DNA of 64,000 nt from NCBI GenBank assembly GCA_947184155.2, contig CAMXCT020001757.1, positions 244,970 through 308,969 of the forward strand, written 5' to 3'. The stretch comes from Cladocopium goreaui. Taxonomy: Eukaryota; Sar; Dinophyceae; Suessiales; Symbiodiniaceae. Shown here piece by piece: positions 55,401 to 63,328 of the stretch. Position 1 is the first letter of the stretch; each line of letters opens with the position of its first letter. The position numbers and the translations under genes are program-made. The notes below the pieces were generated by a model that was not told the DNA's origin, made no database searches, and saw nothing but the letters and a program-made list of their open reading frames with translations.

Positions 55401-57666
55401 CAGCTCCCATAGCAACAGCAAGAACAAAATTCGAGCACTGAAACAGGAGCTAGAAAGCCAAAGCAGCTTCAGTTGTAAAATCCATTCTCAACACTGCAAT
55501 TTCCATGCCAAACCATTTCAACATTCCAAATTCCAGACAAAACTTCTCAAATCCAAAATTCCAATCCAACATTAAACATTAAAGCCGCATCCTATGAAAG
55601 TCTATAAGCCATGTTTGAAATCCACCCAGGCACTAAACGCTCAAGTTCCAAATGTCAGGAGATCTTGCACCTCCTTAAGACAGAAAAGTGGAAAGACTAT
55701 TTCCTATTTTCCTATAGAGAACTCTCAGGAGATTTTACACCTCCTTGAAACATGCAACAGAAATCAGCAGCAATTTTCTTGCATGTTCATCCAATCTAAT
55801 CCACATCCTGTCCAACCTTCCACTTTCGAATTTCCTCATTCAAAAATTCAATCACAGATTGTTCAGTAGCACCATTGTGCAAATCAGCAATGCATTTCTT
55901 GGCCAAATCCAAGCCAACTTCTCTTGAAATTTTGTTCAAAGTGAAAGGTTTGATTTGTTTCTTGTCTCCAAAATTTCGTCTGATACCTAAAGCACCATAC
56001 TTTCGACTGCCTTTGGCAGGATAATCTTCCAAGCGATATTCAGGAGATGCCAAGTCAACAGAAGCAGGTTCAGGATCAGCAACTGCCACAGCCGGCCGAG
56101 CTTCAACATCCTCTTCTTCAGAAGTGCCAAGTGCTGCTTCACATGCAGAAGGCTTTTTCAAGATTGCAGCAGGCCTTTTCAAGACTGCAGCAGGCCTTTT
56201 CAAGACTGCAGCAGGCCTTTTCAAGACTGCAGCAGGCCTTTTCAAGACTGCAGCAGGCCTTTTCCCACCTGCAGATTGCCTATAGATCTTCAAAGATTCA
56301 TTGGGAATTTCAGATTCAAATTTGTTTTCACCAAAAGCAGCAATGGCAAAGCCATTTGGTCCTTCACTCATAGTAGCTTTCTCCACCTTGCTATCCACAA
56401 AGCGACATACCACCATGGCAGTAGAATCGATCCAGGTTCCAGCACTCACAGGCTTCTTAGGACTCGCTTGGCTCTCTTCACTCGACACTTCTATCAATTG
56501 ATGCTCTTGGCTATCCAATGTTTCTGAGCTGTGGCCTGGAGGAAATTTTTGCAAAAGTGGTTCATTCACAGGCAACTGTGGGATGGAGCTCGCATTGGAA
56601 CTTTGTCTCATGAGCCTTCGCTTGGCAATGGCTTTCTGAACAAACTTGCCTTTCTGCCGGTTCCCATGGAATTCTGAGCACTCCAGATAGATCTTCACAA
56701 GCTCACCCATCCAAGACTCATATTTCTTACTTGAAATTGACCATTTTGCTTTTGTTCTGATGTGTTGCACACATTCGACAATTGCAGAAGACCACTTCTT
56801 CGCTTCGTCACTCAAACAGCGAGGGTAGACTTTCAAGGCAGCTTCCTTCAAGCACTCTTTGGATGGTCGAATTGTTTTCTGGAACATCACGCCCAGAAAT
56901 TCGATAATGCTTGCAAACTTGATCAATTTCAACATCCAAGTACTTCTCGGGATCCAAACAAGCCACCTCTGCTTTCAAACATTTGCAAAGGTCTTGAACA
57001 GAAGCAGTGTTCTTAGCTCTAGTCATCTTGAGAAATCAACTGCAGATGCGATGCACAAACATTACATGCAGGAAATCAAAACACCAAAAGGAGATCTTGC
57101 ATCTCCTTGAAGCAACCTCCAAAGGTCGGTCTTGATGCAATGATGCTGTGAAAGATGTATCTAAAAACAGTGAAAAAAAATCTTCCTAAAAAAAAATAAG
57201 GAGGGAATTTCAAAAAAAAACGCCTTAATTAAGGAGAATTCCTCCTTAATTAAGGTGGAATTCCTGAATTAAGGAAAAATTCCTCCTTAATTAAGGGAAT
57301 TCCTCCTTAATTAAGGTGGAATTCCTTTAAAAAAAAACTCCTTAAATTAAATAAGGAGGAATGGAAGTTCTGGGTACATGCATACAAACACAAATACACA
57401 TGTTTGTTCATGTAAATCTGACTGAGTACGCTGTCTCCGTCCTTGAACGAACTTGAATCATGAGCTGCTCTGCGCAGGTCTACCCGTCCATCGATGTCTT
57501 GAAGACGAAGGTCATCAAGCTTGACAAGGAGATTGGTTTGCCAGTCCTTCGCAACTCTGACAAGTTGGAGGCAGGAGATGAGCTATTGCTGTACATGGAG
57601 AAAAAGGACAAGGCGCAGGGTGAGCCGTTGAGGGCTGGACCTTCCAAGAGGCTGCGAAAGACTTGA
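46105..57666 (+). CDS. Multi-exon dinoflagellate gene of unknown function, with copy B in its last intron
   Basis: Exon 1 starts at 46105 (MNQAQKDQIQKYIQAAANEG); its donor is not fixed, probably 46400-46490. Exon 2 is 46675-47323, from acceptor TTGGCAG to donor TCA/GTACGT, and includes EIRFATICGSHANMAARAIM and QEDEMQLLNKIRQACKAYGG. A 63-bp intron follows. Exon 3 begins at 47387 (VGRVARLLFLVEDLIAYNN) and ends near 47446. Exon 4 runs from about 47520 to 48500, ending NPFWLVPRTNEADDVNME. Exon 5 is 57478-57666 (VYPSIDVLKTKVIKLDKE ... SKRLRKT). The exon 4/5 junction is in phase: GAG/GC donor at 48500 and GCAG/GTC acceptor at 57477. The intron is 8,977 bp and encloses transposon copy B. From memory, the exon 2 and exon 5 phrases resemble a large family of uncharacterised Symbiodinium proteins. 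A basic C-terminus suggests nuclear localisation, which is only an inference. Confidence 0.7.
48903..49036. repeat. Copy B left terminal and subterminal repeats
   Basis: CCCAGAACTTCCATTCC is followed by TTATTTAAGGAATTCCTCC words repeated about four times in alternating orientation. This end is slightly longer than in copy A because of one extra AAGGAATTCC unit. Confidence 0.85.
49108..50807 (-). pseudogene. DDE-type transposase, copy B (one frameshift)
   Basis: The N-terminal part (50807-50169 frame, MFHKRKVDLSTLREPDQKRF) and the C-terminal part (50265-49108 frame) are the same protein as in copy A, joined across a one-base loss near 50232 (GGTGAAG here, GGTGGAAG in A). Downstream it is uninterrupted through the site of A's stop, to RAQLIPELK. 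It keeps the segment HKIQSYYKTEG that A lacks. Candidate catalytic motifs (WIDGTPYNYD, RGDWAMRKEVF, CCHLC, DWLH) are all present. A splice acceptor TTTTTCCAG just upstream of the start (about 50816) and a GAG/GTGTAAG donor in the 21-mer at 50927-50947 suggest an upstream exon. Confidence 0.7.
51110..52045 (-). CDS. Lysine-rich protein of copy B
   Basis: An uninterrupted frame of 311 codons. It opens MGRNAEPKPAPKAVVKKEKA and is rich in Lys, Gln, Ser and Ala throughout, with likely helical or coiled-coil stretches (LQLYQSLPRFSQQKKDLIQA; EKELAKAQDLACRLE) and spaced tryptophans. The C-terminus is AKVKTHQALL. No family recognised. Its place next to the transposase, and frame integrity, make it a likely second transposition protein or a 5' part of the transposase transcript. 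In copy A all but the last roughly 53 codons is deleted. Confidence 0.55.
   Translation of the reverse strand: MGRNAEPKPAPKAVVKKEKANVDQKDQANFGNSLKKSNSEEAQQVLQLYQSLPRFSQQKKDLIQAWKADKTCKWISTWNKSLETEKKETVNERAGFGTRFQVAAMLEMTADSDEFLAVEKHLAKQKDMVDLNWDETNPVEASYKASKLQRWNLALLKSTWSAVSQSQAAKDNLTMSSSGSEVLQISGKALDDKGVSKPLKEFQNVCNRLNSCKNAWEKELAKAQDLACRLEIKGDPSFHAKGKGLQTWCQEQLKAIANLRSYVAASEDLAPEDTSPESLSKSLPAAKAWLASSQEKLQEAKAKVKTHQALL
52046..53150. other. Non-coding part of copy B with a (TA)n microsatellite
   Basis: TATATATATA and TATATGTATATG runs at 52228-52312. Two loop variants of the hairpin repeat lie at 52409-52458. The AT-rich inverted block GGTTAAAATTAAAATTG lies at 53055-53150. No supported gene. 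A frame at 52559-52741 is short and unrecognised. Confidence 0.5.
53154..53560 (-). CDS. Exons of the copy B multi-exon gene, distal part
   Basis: The minus frame 53480-53154 reads ISAWLKLSSHIDQCSGDGPV and MMMRADDLNLRYHNHC, and passes through a hairpin repeat. A segment ending at the repeat 53524-53544 reads MIRDYGRKRLIKE. Both are conserved in copy A at matching positions. No domain recognised. If the hairpins act as donors, the first exon would end at QKG or QKGG near 53290. Confidence 0.35.
53942..54900 (-). CDS. Multi-exon gene of copy B, proximal part
   Basis: Four coding blocks on the minus strand. Block 1 (54900 to about 54640) reads MYRADAPLADAAKSWGGKYD and NHWWADRQRFPRRFTPYNQP. Block 2 (54588 to about 54521) starts after TTTGGCAG and reads KEPAPKRRRPDEQVAAAPPG. 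Block 3 (54324 to about 54207) starts after CTGGCAG, reads SPVDLASPEFIHPPEVLPGA, and ends GCAAG/GTGGCA. Block 4 (54123-53942) starts after GATGCAG and reads LPLGEGVRGAAAQLTYMADM and SIEEARRRMRILYAVRASQI. Blocks 3 and 4 join in phase as LLQG/LPLGEG. The region is absent from copy A. Function unknown. A nuclear signal-like PKRRRP is present. Confidence 0.5.
54955..55410 (-). CDS. Proline-rich zinc-finger protein of copy B
   Basis: 151 codons, starting MGAGQSSSSRRRPGDEEIDR, the same protein as 19677-20135. Differences are mostly in the Pro-rich middle, where small in-frame deletions remove a few residues, while the cysteine region (CRICGEEAYWRNGCCMNPAC) keeps every Cys. This pattern suggests the frame was under selection after the copies diverged or in their ancestor. 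It ends through the hairpin repeat (TKEVQDLL), as in copy A. Confidence 0.6.
   Translation of the reverse strand: MGAGQSSSSRRRPGDEEIDRVLELIRVQTQVIQALTPHVNVQSQPLPPPNTPPPATSGAPPGGASAMPPPNVPLPSTPAPATSPSTSYLRTCRICGEEAYWRNGCCMNPACTATRRSINRTLMHCNLCFRFLIFTKEVQDLLSQNICTTVF
55796..57026 (-). pseudogene. KRPAAVL-repeat protein, copy B (one frameshift)
   Basis: The start MTRAKNTASVQDLCKCLKAE at 57026 reads to about 56900, where a 2-bp loss relative to copy A shifts the frame. The remainder (MFQKTIRPSKECLKEAALK to KWKVGQDVD) is open to 55796. It contains five tandem KRPAAVL/KRPAAIL heptads encoded by a 21-bp repeat (56155-56265), an acidic stretch EEEDVEARP, and a conserved C-terminal block YRLEDYPAKGSRKYGALG. 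Restored length would be about 410 residues. Basic Lys-Arg-Pro-Ala-Ala repeats occur in many dinoflagellate proteins and may bind DNA; the role here is unknown. Confidence 0.6.
57178..57374. repeat. Copy B right terminal and subterminal repeats
   Basis: AATTAAGGAGGAATTCC-type words in both orientations, ending GGAATGGAAGTTCTGGG. Mirrors the left end and copy A 21845-22020. Confidence 0.85.
57478..57666 (+). CDS. Last exon of the multi-exon gene
   Basis: Begins in phase after CTGCGCAG. Reads VYPSIDVLKTKVIKLDKEIG, LPVLRNSDKLEAGDELLLYM and a basic tail ending RLRKT, then TGA. The upstream ATG at 57460 is inside the intron and is not needed. Confidence 0.65.
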   Translation, partial: VYPSIDVLKTKVIKLDKEIGLPVLRNSDKLEAGDELLLYMEKKDKAQGEPLRAGPSKRLRKT

Positions 57667-58238
57667 GAAATTGTAAGTAAGGAACCTAATTGGCATTTTT
57701 CAGCCTTGGCCAGCAATTTGTCATTGTTATGAGTCCATGGCGTGGCCTGAACAGCTGTATTCGGTGACCGCGCGAGCATGTGCCCCAGCGCGTGAGTGAA
57801 AAGAAATGAATCCTAACATGATGCACAGCATTGAGTTTTCCAACCAAAGACTTGCTCTGTACTAGAATTCATGTTGTCCACATCATGAGTGAAAAAAAAC
57901 GAATCCTGACAAGATACACTGCATTGAGCTTTCCAATCACTGACCTGCTCTGTCCTATAACTCTGTGACTACTGCCGGCTGCTGGGCTTTTTCCAAAAGC
58001 TCGCATGCTACTTTCATGACTGCAGGATGTCTGTGTGATCTCAGTGCAGCTGCATGCGTACAAACACATGCAGAAGGCTGCAGAAGGAAAGGGTTAAGAT
58101 TTGAAACTGGCTACACATGCACTCGTACCTGGAGAGGTCAACAGGACATATAGTGCTCCCAGGTCATATGGGCTAACTGATCATGCTTTGCATGGCTATG
58201 TGGAAGAGGTTGCAACACATAGCTATAGGACCTGGGCC
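57667..58238. other. Intergenic spacer
   Basis: Contains two diverged copies of a block with GAGTGAAAARAAACGAATCCT and CATTGAG.TTTCCAA (about 57795-57860 and 57885-57960). No gene seen. Confidence 0.5.
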
Positions 58239-58922
58239 ATGGCGGATGGCGCGCACGCAGAGATGGAGCCCGAAGAGCTTGAAGAAGCGAACGAAGAGCA
58301 AGAAGATGTTGGCAGATTGCCGCTGGTGATTGAGAAGGTCACCAGGGTGCAGTTGGGTGATCGGCGGCCTTGGTTCCCTCAGTGTCAGGAAGTGGATGGC
58401 CGAACCTTCGTGACCCTCTCGAAGAATGACCCAGGCCTGTGCTTCCTCGTGACAGGAAAGGGTCAAAACCGACACCAGAAAAGAGACCCTCACAGCCTCA
58501 ACGTCCAGTGGTGGGACGAGGCAAGACGCATGCGGCACCAAGCATGTAGTGCTTTGGTGAAGAAGAACATGCTCAGTGGGGTGCAGGAAGGGGAAGCTCC
58601 CCAAAAAATTCGCCCACCGCGCGAAGATGATAAGTGGTTCGTATCGCGCGTGGTGCACGTGGAGTTCCCGGAGGTGGAGGCCTTTGGCATGCCAGCCCGA
58701 GAGATGACCATGTTATGGTCCATCAGAAGCCGTGAGCTGGAGGTGGAGCTGGAGGAAGGCAATCTGCGGTACATCATCGCAGCGTTGTCAGCTTCGGATG
58801 CTGTGGTGAAAGCGGAGGCGCCTGCAGAACCAGTGGAGAAGCCATCTCCGAAACGAAAACGGCGAAGACTGAAGAAGCGCCCGAGCGCAGAAGAGGGTGG
58901 CGAGAAAACCGAGGATGGCTGA
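58239..58922 (+). CDS. Hypothetical nuclear-type protein
   Basis: 227 codons from ATG 58239, with higher GC and a stronger coding look than neighbouring DNA. An upstream in-frame extension to 58101 exists, but MADGAHAEMEPEELEEANEE is the more natural start. The acidic N-terminus is followed by a central region (VTRVQLGDRRPWFPQCQEVD; SLNVQWWDEARRMRHQACSA; KWFVSRVVHVEFPEVEAFGM; REMTMLWSIRSRELEVELEE). The tail PKRKRRRLKKRP is a strong nuclear localisation-like cluster. No known domain recognised. It lies between the multi-exon gene and other plus-strand genes, in the same orientation, with 572 bp of upstream spacer. Confidence 0.75.
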   Translation: MADGAHAEMEPEELEEANEEQEDVGRLPLVIEKVTRVQLGDRRPWFPQCQEVDGRTFVTLSKNDPGLCFLVTGKGQNRHQKRDPHSLNVQWWDEARRMRHQACSALVKKNMLSGVQEGEAPQKIRPPREDDKWFVSRVVHVEFPEVEAFGMPAREMTMLWSIRSRELEVELEEGNLRYIIAALSASDAVVKAEAPAEPVEKPSPKRKRRRLKKRPSAEEGGEKTEDG

Positions 58923-59310
58923 AGCAAGTGGCCTGCGTGAATTGGCTTGCCAAATCACACACGACTGCTGCGTGAGAAAGGGCATGCCAATAGATCTTCC
59001 TTAGCAAAGACTGGTGAGCTTCTGCTGGACAAGAAAATATAGCTGCTCCTCCCTCCAATTTGCCACTTGCATGTTGAAGCACAAGATGCATTTCACATGA
59101 TGCTGCAAGTTCATTGCATTCACTTTCAATTAAGTTGTCTCCAAAAGATCTATCGCTTGTTGTTCTGATTCGTTTGTGATTGCTGTCGCTTCATTGGCAT
59201 CCAGATGCGGTCAAGTCAACAAGGTCCATGAGATTGCCGATTGTGCTTCTGTAGCCGCATTCAAAACATTACAGTAAGAATCGTAGAAATCGTGCGCTTC
59301 CTGCTACATC

Positions 59311-59671
59311 ATGCCGCGTCTCTTGAAGCGCTCCATCAGCTCTGACGATGCCAGCAGGGTCATTTGGTCCTGCTCTTGGATCATGGACGATGGTCTCAAG
59401 TGGCGTGTTGAACGCCTTGATGGCTCGGTACGTTTGAGACTTGTTTATGAACACAACTTCATTCCAGAAAATCCGGTTCGTATGGGAAAACGTTGTTCCA
59501 TATTTTTGATGTGTACTTGTTCTCCCTTTCTAGTCGACCTTCCAGTGGTGATGTGTTTGTTTGCCCAGGATCCCTTTCGACGATGTCGCAGCAACCTGGG
59601 CCATGACGGATGCTGAGAAGAATCGTATCAAGCAGCTTATTGAGGCCAAAGTCACGCCTGAGACTCCGTGA
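59311..59671 (+). CDS. Small two-exon gene
   Basis: Exon 1 at 59311-59427 reads MPRLLKRSISSDDASRVIWS and MDDGLKWRVERLDGS, ending at a clear GT donor (GGCTCG/GTACGT). Exon 2 follows TTTGCCCAG near 59568 and reads FDDVAATWAMTDAEKNRIKQ and LIEAKVTPETP before TGA at 59669. The canonical GT-AG junction leaves the frame off by one. Shifting the intron by one base (GG start or GG end, ambiguous because both junctions carry G) restores it. Alternatively a base is missing. No family recognised. Confidence 0.5.
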
Positions 59672-60028
59672 GATATGACAGCGTGAGGGCATGAAAGAAA
59701 AAATCTGTTTGTGCTTCTTGTGCCAGCACTTGCAATTTTCAGTCTCATTGCCAGTCATGTCGTGCATCTTCTGCATTTGTATTGTTGTTTTCGAGTTTTG
59801 CAGGAAACTTCACATCCTTAGGTCACATCTGGAACATATTGGGCCTTGAGCCACTATGTGTCGGCAGGTTTCCATTGCTTTGAGTTGTCATCGTTGCTTC
59901 CATTGGCCGCATCATGCTGTGCATACTGATGCACGCGTGAAAATCATGACTTCCTGCTGGTTTATGCACTTCAGTGATTGGCTCACACTTGCAAGTTTCA
60001 ACCAGAAAGTTCAACCTTTTGCTGCCTG
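59672..60028. other. Intergenic or intron
   Basis: No supported feature. It is T-rich toward 59700-59800. Confidence 0.5.
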
Positions 60029-60511
60029 ATGGCTGTGAAGAGAACGCCGGCGGCCAAGAAGGCGTTGACCAAGAAGGCTGCAATGAAGGTGCCAGCCAAG
60101 CAGGCGGCAATGAAGAAGATGCCAGCCGAGAAAGCGGGAATGAAGAACCACGCCATGAAATCTGTGAAGATGCCCAGGAGCCCATGGAATCAGATGACAG
60201 AGAAGAAGATGCGAGCAAGTGAGAAGATTGAGAAGGAACCTGCCCAGAAGCGCAGGTTTGTGTACTCCGTCAGTCGTATGAGTGCGCAGGAGAAGAAGCG
60301 TGTCTGGAACGAAGACATGGATGAATGTGTGGGGGAATGGGTGGAGGTTGTGAACTACAACAAGCGCTTTCGCGAACCACCGCCATGCCCACGCAAAAAG
60401 TGGATCCAGGCCTGTATGGAGGAACGTGGATGGTTGCTGTTGAAGGTGAAGCTGGCACACCGGCCAAGTGGATGGCTGAAGATTGAATCTCATGAGCTGC
60501 CGCATTTGTAG
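60029..60511 (+). CDS. Basic-tailed hypothetical protein
   Basis: 160 codons. Residues 1-75 form a Lys/Ala/Met-rich tail (MAVKRTPAAKKALTKKAAMK; PAKQAAMKKMPAEKAGMK) that resembles histone H1-like or HMG tails in composition. Residues about 80-160 are a Trp-rich region (KKRVWNEDMDECVGEWVEVV; PRKKWIQACMEERGWLLLKV; RPSGWLKIESHELPHL). I recognise no family. Chromatin or nucleic-acid binding is an inference from the tail alone. ATG 60029 is chosen because the tail starts there; an upstream in-frame ATG at 59978 lies in low-coding sequence. Confidence 0.65.
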   Translation: MAVKRTPAAKKALTKKAAMKVPAKQAAMKKMPAEKAGMKNHAMKSVKMPRSPWNQMTEKKMRASEKIEKEPAQKRRFVYSVSRMSAQEKKRVWNEDMDECVGEWVEVVNYNKRFREPPPCPRKKWIQACMEERGWLLLKVKLAHRPSGWLKIESHELPHL

Positions 60512-61877
60512 GGCAAGTTGGATGTGTGATGCTTCTGACAGGAGTTTGAAAAAAAGCATTGCCAGTCTGGTCCAAGCATCGTTGATATTCGTGCGTTCAA
60601 GGTGCATAAGATCGAAATTTGTTTCAGTCGTTGGTTCAAACCAATTCTTGGAGTGTGATTCAAATGTCTCGTGATAGTCATTCTACGCTGTTGGGCCTTG
60701 GCTGTTGCTTTGCTGCGGTTTTTGAATGACTTTTGCTGCAAAACCGGTATACAGGCGTCGTTGGAGATGAAAATGGAATCAGATTGAGAATGTTGTTTTC
60801 AGCAAAGGTTCACTACTCTCAGTGGTTTCAGATTGATTGCGTGTTGCTGTGACTCTCTTCGCTGCCCATTTGTCGAGCGGATTTTGCTTACGCAGTTTCA
60901 ATCACACGCACGTCTACTTCAACACAGGACTGTGCGAATGTCTTGGCTGTTTGGCTTCATTCTGAGAAAGACGTACATGGTAGCTTGCTCATTTCGAACA
61001 TGATGTAAGTCAATTCTTTCAAAGCCTGCCTCGACGTTTTCGAATGTGTATCGGACAAGTTCATGTCTGTGGCGTATGTTTGAATGTATAGACATACTGC
61101 TTAGGACAATCAGGGTCAATGCAAAATGCACGCTCTATACATAAGTATGTTTTCTTGATACAGGAATTTGGACATTGTCAATGTAGCAGGCAACACCCTG
61201 ATCGTATGTGACGGACTGGCTCCTGAATTTTCAGGAGCCAGCGCTGCCAAAGCCAACAGAACACACAGGAGGACTGTTCTGCTTACGTTCGTTGCACTAG
61301 CATTGATGCTATGCGTTCGATGTTGGAATGTTGGAACTTCACAGAGATCCTGATATCATGTGTCCATCTCATTTAACCATTCGATGATGTTTTGACGATG
61401 ACTGAAGCTATCCTTGACGTATTTTTGGCTATACTATCCACATCGTTTATTGGTGCCTGCAGTCCTTAGCTTTTGGATGTCCATTTGTCATGGATGTTTG
61501 ATGAATCGAAGCACTCTATATCTTGATAGTTTCACTTCACGATGGCTTTCTATTTTGCGAGTTCAAGGTGTAAGCTGCATGTATTTTGTAATATGATGAT
61601 GCCTGCAAATTTGTCGAGGACATTGCGGCGTGTCGATGGGTCCACATTCGAGGTGCGTGTGCAGGTTCGTTTTTGGATTTTGAAGATGTTGCTTCTTCAG
61701 CTGAACACTTCAACGTAATTGCTGTTGAGTGCCTTGTGTTTGCATTGATGTGTTTGAAACCATGCGATCAAAATTGCATTCATTGTGTGTTTCTGGCAGC
61801 TGGGCATGGCTTGCTCGCTGCCGGCACTCATGCAATTCATCCCATTCTTTTTTTGTGTTGCCATGTGTATGTTGCAG
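60512..61877. other. Intergenic or intronic DNA, weak frames only
   Basis: A frame at 61168-61353 includes NVAGNTLIVCDGLAPEFSGA and a hydrophobic stretch TVLLTFVALALMLCVRC that could be a membrane segment. It lacks splice or start support. The rest shows nothing. Confidence 0.35.
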
Positions 61878-62096
61878 GTGCGGGCTTTGCAGGCCGTCTT
61901 GGAAACTTCCGGGAGTGCATTTCCCGAGGCGATGATGGGTAGGAGGGAGTCATCTGAGCGCTATCTACCAAAGATTATCATAGAAAAAAGTCAAAAAATA
62001 GATTCAATTGGAAATCGAAAAAAAAACAAAAAACATAGGAACGGTATTGTGTTTTGCAATACTGGCGCCATTGGAAAAATCATCAAATTCAATTGA
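61878..62096 (+). CDS. Possible exon
   Basis: After TGTTGCAG the frame reads VRALQAVLETSGSAFPEAMM and continues through a Lys/Ile-rich stretch to 62096. The first 21 codons look coding, the remainder looks intronic. No partner exon could be assigned. Confidence 0.3.
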   Translation: MRALQAVLETSGSAFPEAMMGRRESSERYLPKIIIEKSQKIDSIGNRKKNKKHRNGIVFCNTGAIGKIIKFN

Positions 62097-62192
62097 AAAT
62101 TTCAACATTTTTTCAAACATCAAAAAAAAAATTGCGAGAGTTCCCCCCTATTTTCTTCTATTTTTTTTGGAAAAACATTGATTTTTAAAATT

Positions 62193-62345
62193 TTGTGGAT
62201 CCACAAAATTTTGATACCGAAAATTGTGGATCCACAAAATTTGAAAAGTAGAATTAGAGATTTTTGTGGATCCACAAGTTGGCAAGTTGAAAAGTTGTGG
62301 ATCCACAAGTCTGATTTTCAAATTTTGTGATTCAGCAAGTTTTGA
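62193..62345. repeat. Five palindromes TTGTGGATCCACAA at about 33-bp spacing
   Basis: AAATTTTGTGGATCC with its reverse complement at about 62193-62220. Further copies are centred near 62230, 62265 and 62298, and a degenerate one lies near 62330. Each can form a hairpin around GGATCC. Confidence 0.8.
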
Positions 62346-63328
62346 GATTCAGCTTTCTTGGATGATTGTCAGTTTCAAGATTGCAAAGGACTGAAAAAAA
62401 AAACAAAATCCATCCAACCATGGCCAGGCGGAGATGAGTTTTTCCTTTAGCCAACGTGGATGGATGAGGCTGGGACCACGGATTGAAATGTTTTCCTGGG
62501 ATGGCGCGAGCTAGCCCAGCACTGTGGAATGAGAGAGTGCGAGCTGTCCCAACGCCTGGTTGACTTGACATGATGCATTGTTTCGATTCGATTTTGCATT
62601 GATTTTTGTATCGTGTTCTTGTGCGTTCGGTGTGACAGGTTGGATTCTCGCCAAGCTTTTCCACAGAAGGCGTGCTTGGGATGGAAGAGAAGGGCCAGTG
62701 CATGTGGCTTCATGATTTGGGCTGGTTTTTGCGATTGGAGACATGCTTTGATGATTGCTTCAGTGCCTCACTTTGTTCGCAAACCGCAGACGGATGGCCC
62801 TTAGGCAACTTTTGAAACATTTGCCATGGGTTCACATGCACACGATGCACCACAGTTCACACACACACATACGAGCAGTTTCATTCGGTTGCCCTTCGGG
62901 GCCTAACAACTTTCATTGTGTTGGTGTCATGTTGTTTTATAAGGATGCAAAACATGTCAGTTCCATCATGTTGAACACAACTTCATGCATCCATGTGAAT
63001 GCACAGCAACCTCAAGCATCAGCAATGAAACTTCAACTTCAATCATGGGGTCACCTGTTGATGATGACATTCCTACAGGCATCCCAGCCACCTTTGATCG
63101 AGAACTAACTGTAACTGACGCACGCTAACCCTACATACATACTTCGCAATGAGTCAATAATTACGCCATTTCCATCATAGGCATATACGCCCACTGCATC
63201 ACACTTCACACAGTGCAAGTTCAACTTAGCATGGCCACGAATTGGTCATCGCATACCTAGACACGTCAGCCATTTGGCCATCCTAGACACTTTGCATGCG
63301 GTGCCTGATCCTGATCCTCTGCTGCGCC
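62346..63328. other. No recognised gene
   Basis: Antisense short frames (62332-62744) overlap one another and share no features. Nothing else is supported. Confidence 0.45.

Larger units (their letters stand above)
49037..57108. repeat. 21-bp hairpin repeat set of copy B
   Basis: Main copies: 49037-49057, 50927-50947, 53276-53296, 53524-53544, 53863-53883 (opposite orientation), 53907-53927, 54618-54638, 54985-55005, 55656-55676, 55726-55746 and 57088-57108. Variants with a different loop lie at 49061-49081 (ACTTGAAAC), 52438-52458 (GACTCTGTT) and 52409-52430 (ten-base loop). Arms change little, and the loop is usually ATCTTGCAC on the plus strand. Several lie just after a coding segment on the minus strand; others are between genes. 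Confidence 0.9.
48903..57374 (-). mobile_element. DNA transposon copy B (8.5 kb)
   Basis: The terminus CCCAGAACTTCCATTCC at 48903 is matched by GGAATGGAAGTTCTGGG ending at 57374. TA duplications flank it (48901-48902, 57375-57376). It is collinear with copy A but lacks A's two nested insertions and keeps two segments that A has lost, so it is close to the ancestral structure. Genes read right to left on the minus strand: KRPAA protein, MGAGQS zinc-finger protein, multi-exon gene, lysine-rich protein, transposase. It lies antisense to the host gene, inside an intron. Confidence 0.9.
48501..57477 (+). other. 8,977-bp GC-AG intron containing copy B
   Basis: The donor is GGAG/GCAGGC and the acceptor is CTGCGCAG/GTC. 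Removing copy B and one target duplication leaves about 503 bp, a normal intron size. The gene can still make an in-phase product if the transposon is spliced out. Confidence 0.65.
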
